Assembly: GCF_000224145.3 (NCBI RefSeq)
Contig: NC_020172.2
Coordinates: forward strand, 2,441,962-2,505,961
Reading direction: 5' to 3'
Length of the DNA stretch: 64,000 nt
From: Ciona intestinalis
Taxonomy: Eukaryota; Chordata; Ascidiacea; Phlebobranchia; Cionidae
Shown here piece by piece: positions 54,850 to 64,000 of the stretch. The notes under the pieces are model-generated. The model was not told the DNA's origin and did no database searches. It saw nothing but the letters and a program-made list of their open reading frames with translations. Position 1 is the stretch's first letter; the number at the start of each line of letters is the position of its first letter. Both the position numbers and the translations under genes were made by a program.

Positions 54850-57800
54850 TTACTGATAAATTTGTAACGCGGCCCCGTTCGAATTTTTTTCTTTCATCGC
54901 GTTCTGGAAGCTGTCTACGTCATCCAGTGTGACGTCAAAGTTGATGTCGTCGTCATCGGAAAGTACAGGATCAACTTCCGAGGATCCAGAAGAGGACGTT
55001 GGATTTTCGTAAAACTCGGTGATCGAATTCGTCTCCTCCGGGATCGTGTCCAGAGCAGGATCAATCGGATGTTGGTCATATCTCATTACTTGCTCTTCTT
55101 CCTCTTTCGGAGCAAAATTCCCGTAATATTCAATGTTGTTTAATCGATCATACGCATCGTGTTTCTCTTCCTCCATAGCAGTGACGTCATCATACGTTGT
55201 TATGACGTCAGCACGAGGCGGTTCCTCCTCGAACATATCACCTTCTCTGTACATAGACATCGTATTATCTTCACCTACGTCATCAATGTCCGATTCGTCA
55301 TCTGATGACGTCAGCGATGGAGATTGACTCTCTAGCTCCACTGCGGGGCCGATGTCATCCAGATTGAGATACCGCATGTTTTGAATTTCCGGTGAGAATC
55401 TTCCATTGCGTGTTGGACGTGTGACGTCTACTTCAATAGCGGATCTTTGCTTTGGAGGAGGTTCCTATGAAACGAATAAATGATTGTAACTAAATGAATG
55501 GAAGATTATTTGTGCGCGGTCAGAAAACATCAGCCGTTATAACACGGGTGTTCCGTTTCATACACTTCAGCTTACGAGTTACCACGCTTATAAAATTGCT
55601 CTTCAGTGCCCGCTTACGAGTTACCATTAATAACACAACTTACAACCAACGTACCTTGTATGAAAGAGGCGTCGACTTTTCCCTGCTTAACCTAAAATGC
55701 ATTGCGACCATTCCGTCGCGCTTGCACGCCACCTCGCGGGTTGATTTCCACCGGTTCCGGCCTTCCATGCACATTCCGGTAAATGCTGCTGGAGATGACG
55801 TAGATGAGGAATGACTTGGTAGGATTTGCGAGTCGGACGTCCACGACTGGGACATCACTATGCCTAGTAATTGGTTGGGATGAAAAAACTATGTTTTAGA
55901 AAGTGGTGTTTAATTAGGGGTATAAATAATTAAACCTGTTGCGTAACAAGATTGTATTATGGTGTTGATTAGAGATAGGAAGCAGTTAAAGTGTTGTCAA
56001 CTGGTTGCAAATCGGTTTTACTAATTATTCGACTTCTATTTTGATCTACATAAGACCTAGGTTTAGGTCAGAGTTGGACCATTATCCTGACAGCCACGGT
56101 GCTACAACCCCTTTATTATGAATACTAGGTTGATTCAATGTGTGTTAAGTGTATTGTCTAAGAGCGTATACGCCTATTAACATCGATTCCAGTATATTTT
56201 GGTTACTATGTGTAAGCGCCGAACCACCCAGCCTGTCTATATTGTCAGCTATACAAAAAACACACAGAGAAAAACAACTAACAAGTTGCACTTCATACGC
56301 AGAAACGAAGTCCGAAAATATAATAACTCACCTGGCAAGTCTAATTTAATATCAATTTCGAAATTATAAAGATCGAAATCGAACTCGGGAATTTCATCTT
56401 CGGTTTCAACATTGCTGTCTTGTTTCTTACTTGGCGTAATGTTTAACTGCAATGTAAAAAATAACTTCTACTATTCGAATGAACAAAGGTGAATTAATAA
56501 AATAAGAATGAATGTGATTTATTCCTTCTCATGTGGCCAGGCAGCAGCAGTCGTTGTTCCATTGGTGTTCTGTTTTATACACCGCGTGCCCGCTTTACGA
56601 GTAGGTACTACGTGTTCAATTTATGGAAATGACGTTGCTATTTTGGGCGATAAACTCCAGAAGAAAAAAAAAACACTTAAAAAAATACAAAAAAAACACT
56701 TAAGAATAATCACTCATTGGAAACCTCAGGGGTAACCGGTATACACCACGGCTCCGAACAAATTACTTTACTTACCTTCACTGTTGTGCCATAAGGAACG
56801 GATTGAGGGGGAACAACAATGTCGGATTTATCAGGAAGATGTATAACACCATCACCCCCTGAGCCCTTCCAATCGTTCTGTAGTTCCGCCCAACTAAACG
56901 TAAATTATACTTTGGGTTTATAAATAGACACACGAGGTTGGATATATGGCATACAACAGATCCGCTTTGAGGAAATTCTATTTTTTCTCTACATGGTCAT
57001 CCATAGTAAGCCATGGGCCATGCGTGTAGGAGAAAGTAACTTGAATGTAATGAATGAATGAATAAATGTAACTCACTTTATCCTTGCGTGGCCGTAAAAC
57101 GACTGTAGTTATAACACGGGTGTTATTACACCTCGTGCCAGCTTACGAGTTACCATGTATTTTACTAGTGATTATTTTTGTGGGTAATTATTTTTTTGGT
57201 AATTTTTATTTTTTTTTGTATGGCTGATACTTTGTTGGACAACCCATTATCTATGTGGATATCTTCTCAATAGCAGACACTTTCTATGACATATAACCAT
57301 TTAAAGTCTAAACCCTACGCTATACAGTACCATAAAAGTCATCGTAACCGGTTGATTAAAAATAATTTAAACCCTATAATGCACCTTGCTTCCCCGTTTA
57401 AATAGTATGTTGGGGTTTTCCCTGTAACGTCATCAGAGCTTTGTGACGCACGTGATGACGTACGAGTCAACGAAGATTGTGATTGGCGAGTCGTTCTTTC
57501 TAATAAAAACAACTAAGAATAAATCATCGGACCATAGCGTCCATAACTATTTATGTATAGTAGGCAGGGTTAAGGTGGATATAATGTTACCACATACTTA
57601 ACCGTATTTGCAAACAGTGTTTTAAACGAGTTAACAACGACTATTTGAATCGTGGGGATATGGTTATATATTGGTGGAGAACGATGCGATACATTTTCAC
57701 TTTATTTTCTCGTCCCATTCGGTAGCAAACAAAGAATATTCAAAGAAATATAAAACCGTATTCTCACGACTCATTAGACGATTGTTAATTATTTAAAACA

Positions 57801-60658
57801 CAGTCACCATGATAAGATATTAGGTGCTAAAAGTCTCCCATCATTCCCCACAGTACTAAATATAGACCCCACAGTAATACCTTCAAGTTCTCGTTCTTCG
57901 CATAAAAGTATTTCCCGAATATCATCGGTTGCTGCAATTTCTGAAGCCTTTTTTCCATCTTTGTCACGTATTCGAACCTATATGTGCATGCGATGACGTT
58001 AAATAAATTATTCTTTAGTTTTCACAAATTGCAGTAACATAATTATATATAATCGCATCTTCACGACTAAAAGAGCACTGTTGATTTTTAAAAACACGAT
58101 TAAGAATTACGAAATTTTATTTCAACAGTATCCATCTTACCCTAAAGTATTTTCTACTAAACGTTTTACTGCACACTTGCCTTTGCATGGAATTTGAGCA
58201 AAAGTAGAACAGATTTGTTTCCAGTTTTCGACGCGACGTGTAGAGCGGTTTGACCTATAATGTACAACTGTTCTAAATCGCAATAATATAGGGGAATATA
58301 TATATTGTACTGTCCTTATTGCATACACAATCACCGACCATATGGATAGATGAATAAATGTAACTTATTATCCCCGCGCGATGGAAGGGTCGGTTCAACC
58401 AAACTCTTTAACATACGAGTTTTTAGTTACACGCAGTTCGTAATATACCTACTAACAAGATATGATGTGTTCTTTATGCATGACTGACAATTTAACAATT
58501 CATTAGTGACCATCACTGGGTTGGAGTAATGATCGTTTGGTAATGTTTCAAAGACAGAGAATGTATTTTACTGATTTTTATAAAATAAGGGATTTCGTTG
58601 GAATTTTAAACTATAGATACCGCATCTTATACTTTCTTTGTTTTTCAAGTTAAAGGTAACGTTTACAAAGCTACAGAAAATATTCAACCTCTATCATATA
58701 AAAAATATGAATTACGTTTTTATATTAAACTGAACATAACATGTTATACCGTCTTCATTTTTCAAGTTGGGATTCGCCGCAAATCGTAACAACATCCCTG
58801 GTAACATTGGATCAACTCCCCGCTTGGAGGCGCACAAGTGTAGAGGTGTATTTCCGTTAAAATCTGCCACGTTCGGATCGGATTCAGCTCGTAGAAGAAG
58901 CTCAATAATTTTCCATTCATTTCCACCGTTAATAGCGCTAGAAAATAAAGTTTTTAAATTTTAGGGTTAGTGGGCTAACTTGGCCCAAATCCCAGACCTT
59001 TAATAAATGGTTGGGGTAAAGTGGTACACGTTTTTATTCCCTTTTATGGTCTCATTTGTTAGTAAACAAGAAATGTTCATACAGTTGTTTATTCATATTC
59101 CCACGACTCTTAACGAGCTTGTTAATTGTTAACCAAACTATATCTATCTTACCCACAGTAGTACTGTATCTCCACAAGGCTGGAATATATACTTTACGTA
59201 ACGTGGTGTATAGAAAATGTAATTTTTCGAGAATTTATGCGGCCGGTCGATTCTAATCGTAGTCACGCAGGTGGTAAGTGAAAACAATTGTAATTCAATT
59301 AGCTAAATACGAATTACAATGTTTGGAATTCCAAGTCTAGTTACAAGCATGCGTGGGCGTATTTAGGAGTCGTACGTATCAAAAAGCATAGACGAAAAGT
59401 AAACAGTTTGATCAGAACTGGTAATTTACTAATACTGTGATGGATACCGTTAGCACACAATATCCAATATTTCTTAACCTTGTTTTAACAACTAACATCG
59501 CTCTTTTAGAGGTGTAAGGATACGGGTATATATAATTCCTTGAATGTTCTTTGTTTACTACCAAATGGAATGAGATAAAAGAATGAAAACAGATGTCATC
59601 TTATCCCAACCCACTATATATGCCAACAGAAACAAATTATGACCATACTGACACACGTCTTATATACAAATACATTAACACAATATATTATATTATAAAC
59701 TTAACAAAACAAAGTTCCAACCTGTGCAAAGCAGTTTCCCCGTTTTTATTTTGTATTTTGCAGTTTGGTCCAGCATTTAGCAAAGTTTCAACGAATGATA
59801 TATTGTTATAATAACCAGCCGCTAGGTGGAGTGCCGTGTTTCCGTCTTCGTCGGTTTCATCTGAAATCATAGAATGTATCGGTCAGTTGTTTGTAAAAAC
59901 AACTTAATGACTGCATATAACTTATTTATCCCCGCGTGGCCGGGCGGCAACATGCCTTATAATTAGCACGGATGTTTTGTTTCATACATCTAGTGCCCGC
60001 TTACGAGTCACTACACACGTAAACTACTTTGGGTTTGTTTTTCGCTTTTTTAAAATTACTTTTGGATTGTTTTTCTCTGTAGAAAAAACCTCTGGTCAGT
60101 AAAACAATAAACAACCACGGCAAATTTAAGTAAAATCACGTATAACACTACTATATATATATATAACACTCAAGGAGAGTGTTATTTGTTGTTCAAATTC
60201 GAGGGAACAAACATTTGTATTTATTCTGTGTTGCTGGTAAAGCTTTGTACACACGGATGTCCTGTTACAGTTACACAGTACACAGATATACCTCTTATAA
60301 CAAACAGTAAACACGCGTATACGCTTTTTCACTGTTTTATGTTAGCCGATAAAAATAAAACGATAAAAATGAATGAAAACAGAAACCACGTTATTCATCT
60401 TACCCTACTCTACTAAAGGTACGAACATTAATTCTACTTACCGACATCTTTTATATGCTGCAATAACTTGGTTAACACGTTGACATTATTCTTCGTCTTA
60501 GCTGCTGTATGTAACGACGTCCTTGATCTTCTTTCACTAAACTTTCGGTTGGGATTTGCTCCTCTCTTCAGCAAGGAGTCCACCTTTTTCACCATCCCTC
60601 CCTCCGCTGCCTCACTGAGAGCAACATCCCTTTGCTCCGGAGTCATGCTGTTCCCCAT
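54850..60658 (-). CDS. Ankyrin-repeat protein with N-myristoylation motif and acidic tail
   Basis: Exons in coding order: 60442-60658, 59722-59860, 58750-58937, 58181-58254 (GC donor), 57881-57977, 57385-57499, 56776-56893, 56332-56446, 55655-55863, 54850-55464; 628 residues, phase consistent. I do not recognise the orthologue. MGNSMT fits the N-myristoylation consensus (Gly2, Thr6). Residues about 10-230 hold five to six ankyrin repeats: LLKRGANPN, DEDGNTALHLAAGYYNN, NKNGETALHSAINGGNEW, DFNGNTPLHLCASKR, NEDGQTALHVASKTGNK and RDKDGKKASEIA. A Ser/Thr-rich linker follows, then ASWAELQNDWKGS, a PEFDFDLYNFEID segment, and a very acidic last 200 residues (SDDESDIDDVGED, LSDDDDINFD). A membrane-anchored scaffold is the simplest inference. 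An acceptor at 60682 precedes the start codon. Confidence 0.83.
55500..55640 (-). mobile_element. SINE (tail type 1) fragments
   Basis: 'Cagccgttataacacgggtg', 'ttccgtttcatacacttcag' and a second 'cgcttacgagttaccat' in tandem, in an intron of the ankyrin gene. Confidence 0.55.
56045..56235 (-). mobile_element. SINE, tail type 2, near-identical to 50698-50835
   Basis: On the minus strand it has the head 'caggctgggtggttcggcgc', B-box-like 'ggaatcgatg', the 'gttgtagcaccgtggctgtc' tail start and 'aggtcttatgt'. It lies in an intron of the ankyrin gene. Confidence 0.75.
56505..56625 (-). mobile_element. SINE (tail type 1) fragment
   Basis: 'Tgtggccaggcagcagcagt', 'tctgttttatacaccgcgtg' and 'cccgctttacgagtagg' are the minus-orientation tail. 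Confidence 0.55.
57055..57260 (-). mobile_element. SINE (tail type 1)
   Basis: 'Ccttgcgtggccgtaaaacg', 'ttataacacgggtgtt', 'gccagcttacgagttaccat' and 'gtatggctgatac' in order, minus orientation. Confidence 0.6.
57556..57864. mobile_element. Truncated MITE followed by a second MITE
   Basis: 57556-57660 is a left part ('tatagtaggcagggttaagg', 'agtgttttaaacgag'). 57665-57864 is a near-full reverse copy ('cattcggtagcaaacaaaga', 'aaagtctcccatcattcccc'). Confidence 0.75.
58045..58150 (-). mobile_element. MITE fragment, GGATAC-type end
   Basis: 'Aatcgcatcttcacgactaa', 'aaacacgattaagaat' and 'cagtatccatcttacccta' are the right half of a reverse copy, abutting the ankyrin exon at 58181. Confidence 0.7.
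58345..58540 (-). mobile_element. SINE (tail type 1), diverged
   Basis: 'Atgcatgactgacaatttaa', 'cattagtgaccatcactggg' and 'aacatacgagtttttagtta' keep the family order. It lies in an intron of the ankyrin gene. Confidence 0.5.
59007..59168 (-). mobile_element. MITE copy, diverged
   Basis: 'Ggttggggtaaagtggtaca' to 'atctatcttacccacagtag', interior 'catttgttagtaaacaagaa'. Confidence 0.75.
59430..59620 (+). mobile_element. MITE copy, GGATAC-type ends
   Basis: 'Aatactgtgatggataccgt' then 'tagcacacaatatccaat', to 'tgtcatcttatcccaaccca' and ctatata. Confidence 0.82.
59915..60045 (-). mobile_element. SINE (tail type 1) fragment
   Basis: 'Taacttatttatccccgcgt', 'cggatgttttgtttcataca' and 'gtgcccgcttacgagtcact' are the minus-orientation tail. 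Confidence 0.6.
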
Positions 60659-60710
60659 GGCTACAGATTTATATTATACGTCTGAAATGAAACATATTGT
60701 GAAAAATAGG

Positions 60711-60815
60711 TATAGTGGGGTGGGGTAAGATGGACATCTTACATTCTATTTTCTCGTTCATTTAATAGTGAACAAAGAACATTTAAAGAATTATAAAAAC
60801 GTATTCTCATTTTAC
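60711..60815 (-). mobile_element. MITE copy, right half missing
   Basis: 'Tatagtggggtggggtaaga' then 'tggacatcttacattcta', 'aatagtgaacaaagaacatt', breaking off after 'cgtattctca'. Confidence 0.75.
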
Positions 60816-61619
60816 GCTTCTGTTTTGTTCATAGGCGTGTTATAACGTCTGTTGTTTTACCATTACATTCCTACTTTTCACTTTTGTATATATACTACTT
60901 TGACCTTTGATCATGTGACCGAAAAGGCAAAACAAAGTCACTTATTCATTTTTCCATAGGTTCTGCCGCATAAAACAAGAGATACAGATCTATTACTAAC
61001 ACCTAATAGGCTACGCAATCACAAAACAAATGCGTTAAAACCTTTTTCTGGTTTCAAGTTCTCACATACTTTCATGGCATAGGAAACAGGTGTACAATTT
61101 TAACTGCCCTTTATGAACCTATCAAACCTGTAGCTACCACTATCACGCTTCTGTGAAGTTATTACCGCTATTATATACTCATATTTCAAAACTAGTCCTA
61201 TTTACTACGTCGTACATGATCTTCGTATATCCCACTCAATATCAAAGCATTTATATTATTACAAATCTACTTAAGAAATCGTTACAGTCATTTATTTTCA
61301 CTAACAAACCCGCAGCTGTTTCCTTTCTAAGCAACTCAACCGTTCGACGTATCAAAGCAAGCTAAAGTTCCACCGAAATTAAACGGTGATTATAGTTTGT
61401 TTATTTTATGGAGGAGCTGCGCAGCTCGTGCTTGTGGTATATTGTATATAGTTTCATATGTTTTGGTTAGATGTTGAACGGCGTTTTATATACTGGCGCA
61501 AATCAAGAAATGTAAGACTAAATCCATAGACAAGACAATGATCGTATAAAATCAAAAACTATTACTTCGGGTGAACCAACTCATAGTTTCATAAACCGTG
61601 TTTATATGACGTTTCGTTG

Positions 61620-61785
61620 TGTCGCTTGCTTTATCCTCGTGTGGCCGGAAAACGACAGTCGTTATAATAAGAAGTTTTCTGTTTCATGAAGCAATTTTCA
61701 AAGGACACCTGCGCCCATAACGATTTCACATGCGGGAGCTTCGAACCGCTAACCACTGCGCCACGGCGGAACGGACTTCCACGGC
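61620..61785 (-). mobile_element. SINE (tail type 1) with tRNA-like head
   Basis: 'Tatcctcgtgtggccggaaa', 'cgacagtcgttataata' and, at the far end, 'cttcgaaccgctaaccactg' followed by 'cgccac', the reverse of a tRNA-like head. The centre is deleted. Confidence 0.6.
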
Positions 61786-61886
61786 AATGTTTTATCCTCC
61801 GGTAGGCTACTATAGGTAAATTAATACAAATTTTCAGTAAAATGAAACAGTGATACGTGCTAAACTGTCACGGTTAATATTAATTG

Positions 61887-61986
61887 TTTCCTAGTTGATC
61901 CTGCCTGTACTGATAAGCTTGTCTCAAAGATTAAGTCATTACAAGTATACGTGCACTTGTACAGCGAAACTACGAATACCTCGTTA
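61887..61986 (+). pseudogene. 18S rRNA 5'-end fragment (diverged)
   Basis: 'Cctagttgatcctgcctgta' followed by 'ctgataagcttgtctcaaag', 'attaagtcatt...caagta' and 'agcgaaactacgaat' tracks the first 100 or so bases of eukaryotic 18S rRNA (cctggttgatcctgccagta, tgcttgtctcaaagattaag). It begins at the mature 5' end and stops within helix 7 or so. It carries many substitutions and small length changes, so it is a relic. Confidence 0.85.
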
Positions 61987-62461
61987 AAAAAGGAAAACAA
62001 ACCGAAAACTGGTAAAAAGTTAAAAAACGTAGACCAACTTAAAAAACAACAAGTAGAACCAACCTACATACAACAGGAAATATATCGCTACAAATAGTTC
62101 ACTGCCTTCTAACCACTAGCGTTCTCATATGATTAATGCTTCTCATAAGCAACAATACTAAATTCCTGAACCCCGTACGCAAACATACCTTCATCTTCCA
62201 AGGTACGTTCAGGTGTGCTTAATGGGCGTCGTGGTTTAAGCGAGACTTTACAATGGCTGAGCTCAAACAGTGGGTGGAGTTAAACAACCGAATTACGTTA
62301 TTTTGTTCGCCGCAAAACGTTCGAAAGGGAGAGTTACGGAAATGATTTAATACAGCACGAAAGTCAAACGCATCTACGTACATATTGGTAAAGCAAACAA
62401 TGTCAATGTTAACGTGATACTTTCCCTTTCGCTAAAAGTCCAAAGTTTAAAATATCTAACA

Positions 62462-62612
62462 TATAGTAGGGTGGGAAATTTTTTTGCACATGTATAGAAT
62501 TGCGAAACTGCATCTTCGCGACTCACATAGACCGTTGTTAATTGTTTAAAACATGATTAGGGTATTTGAATATTATGTGCTAAAGGTGTCCTATCTTCCC
62601 CACCCTACTATA
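62462..62612 (-). mobile_element. MITE copy, shortened
   Basis: 'Tatagtagggtgggaaattt' to 'ggtgtcctatcttccccacc' and ctacta; interior 'gttaattgtttaaaacatga' in reverse. Confidence 0.85.
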
Positions 62613-63250
62613 CTGCTGTATACCATGGCAGTACTTTATTCAACCACAATATCCAGACATGTAACTTACATCATCATCAATATAAACAAACCCACGCGAA
62701 ACGCTATCTGCCCCTATATATATCACTCTATAATTAATTTGATGCTTCATATTCTGATATTAAGTTAGATAACGAACCGATCTTCTTATTAAACTCAACT
62801 GTCCTCAATTAAATCAGGTTATCATACCAAATCCTCTTAACAGTAAACGGCTACACTGCATACTGATTACTTCGGCAAAACACGTTGAGTTTAAACTGCC
62901 ACGCTTTTGCTAAAAGGCAAAACTAGTTTGCTCGAGCATGCGACGTGTTTTTCAGTATACGAAATCCAAACAGTTGATAAATAGCTCAAAGAAAAGATAC
63001 AGTGATATGGTAGCAGAAATATCGGAACTTAATTAATATTGAGCTTATTAACATTTGCCTACTCTAGTTCCCAAGCTGTAATTACTCGCGTACCGTTTTC
63101 TGTTTCGAACATTTCTAATGTGTGCTGGGAGCTACAATGTTTGTGTTATTTACTTCATTTACTGCTGGCGTGTTTAACTAGCGTTTCTGCCATTTTGAGA
63201 AATCAATATAAATCACATCAATATTTTCCATGTCTTAATCTTCGCTATCA

Positions 63251-63449
63251 TATAGGCGGGTGGGGGAAGATGGGACACCTTTTTATTCTACTTTCTTGCC
63301 CAATTTGGTAGTAAACAAAGAAAATGCACAGAATTATAAAAGCATATCCTCACGACTCCCCTAGACCGTTGTTAATTGTCTAAAACACGACCAGGACATT
63401 TAGATAATATGTGCTAAAGGTGTTCCATCTTCCCCCACATCACTGTATA
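63251..63449 (-). mobile_element. MITE copy, GGGACA-type ends, near full length
   Basis: 'Gggtgggggaagatgggaca' to 'ggtgttccatcttcccccac'; interior 'aatttggtagtaaacaaaga' and 'ctcacgactcccctagaccg'. Confidence 0.88.
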
Positions 63450-63628
63450 TTGTTTCACTGTAAAAGCTTGTATAAAACATACCTTACATTTAAGTACCAT
63501 ATCATGTGGGAACCACTGTTCTATATAATCACTGTGTTTGCTATTCCAACCACAAGGCTTGTCCTTTATATTTACTCAGGTGAGGAACCAATTTACTGAA
63601 TATTTCTCCATCTCTGACGTAAATTATG

Positions 63629-63765
63629 TAGTAAACAAAGAATCTTTACAAAATTATATAACCATATCCTCACGATTCTAAAATATTGCGGTTTTTTTTT
63701 ATAAAAAAAAATTAGAAGTTTCTATATGGTGCTAACCGTATTCATCTTACCCGAAAGTAGAATAT
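63629..63765 (-). mobile_element. MITE copy, left end lost, GGATAC-like right end
   Basis: 'Tagtaaacaaagaatcttta', 'ccatatcctcacgattcta' and 'ccgtattcatcttacccgaa' are the reverse-orientation interior and end. Confidence 0.7.
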
Positions 63766-64000
63766 ATATACATCAGCAATGCGTCTTGAAAATGTAATGA
63801 GCTTTATTAATGTTCTACAAAACTGTAAATATTCCAACAAACCGATTCTGATATGCTTAATTTGTCATATAAACACAAATAACTGTCACCGAGTTGTAAC
63901 ATGGATAAGGGAACATGCTACATAATGGTTACTTTACAAAACAAGTACGCTATGTTGGAAAATATAGTGAGTTTTGCGTAGGATTTAATTTGGCATAAAA

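Larger units (their letters stand above)
60659..64000. other. Gene-poor right end
   Basis: No protein-coding gene could be supported. The left part should hold the ankyrin gene 5' UTR and promoter. The rest carries MITEs (60711, 62462, 63251, 63629), a SINE (61620) and an 18S rRNA fragment (61887). Confidence 0.6.

Noticed and set aside
58171-58180. GT donors just after 58181 on the minus strand in the ankyrin gene
   Set aside because: They shift the next exon out of the ankyrin register, whereas the GC donor gives LLKFHAKVRIRDKDGKKA.

Overview
The window looks like a compact invertebrate-chordate nuclear genome, most likely a sea squirt of the genus Ciona. It is AT-rich with short GT-AG introns. 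Its proteins are closest, from memory, to vertebrate orthologues (XAB2, TUBGCP4, XYLB, PXDN), genes on both strands are tightly packed, and introns are full of MITEs and tRNA-derived SINEs. Two runs of N (8831-9425 and 18670-18794) are assembly gaps. Gene models were spliced by hand from exon homology, GT/AG sites and codon phase; every complete model listed keeps phase across all its junctions.

Layout, left to right. 1-5682 (+): 3' part of a peroxidasin gene. 7384-10807 (-): an NADPH-dependent FMN-reductase-family flavoprotein, with a hAT DNA transposon in its third intron. 11728-13695 (+): intronless gamma-tubulin complex component 4. 13916-22750 (+): XAB2/SYF1, a HAT-repeat spliceosome and transcription-coupled-repair factor, with a gap hiding coding sequence. 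23083-23499 (+): ribosomal protein S12. 23719-24453 (+): prefoldin 6. 25006-26229 (-): a calmodulin-like EF-hand protein. 27439-34152 (+): a 14-exon, about 905-residue protein I cannot name, with a TQ-motif array, SUMO-interaction-like motif, basic segment, coiled coil and a C-terminal RAMA-like domain. 35499-39870 (+): a cyclin closest to cyclin O. 41245-43826 (+): a small coiled-coil protein with repeated Trp motifs. 45476-52523 (+): xylulokinase (XYLB). 54850-60658 (-): a myristoylation-motif ankyrin protein with an acidic tail. 60659-64000: no gene seen; MITEs, a SINE and an 18S rRNA 5' fragment.

The genes do not form one pathway; this is an ordinary run of housekeeping and accessory loci. 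XAB2, RPS12 and PFDN6 are closely spaced on one strand, while the flavoprotein/TUBGCP4 and EF-hand/RAMA-like pairs are divergent and may share upstream DNA.

The most interesting material is: (i) the RAMA-like/TQ-cluster gene, which may be a chromatin, DNA-damage or meiotic factor; (ii) short duplications of exon starts or ends inside neighbouring introns, including a 53-base copy in the peroxidasin gene that keeps frame and both splice sites; (iii) a MITE family with more than 20 copies and two end-sequence types, concentrated in the right half; (iv) SINEs that share a head and centre but carry different tails; (v) minisatellites running into splice acceptors; and (vi) the 18S rRNA fragment.
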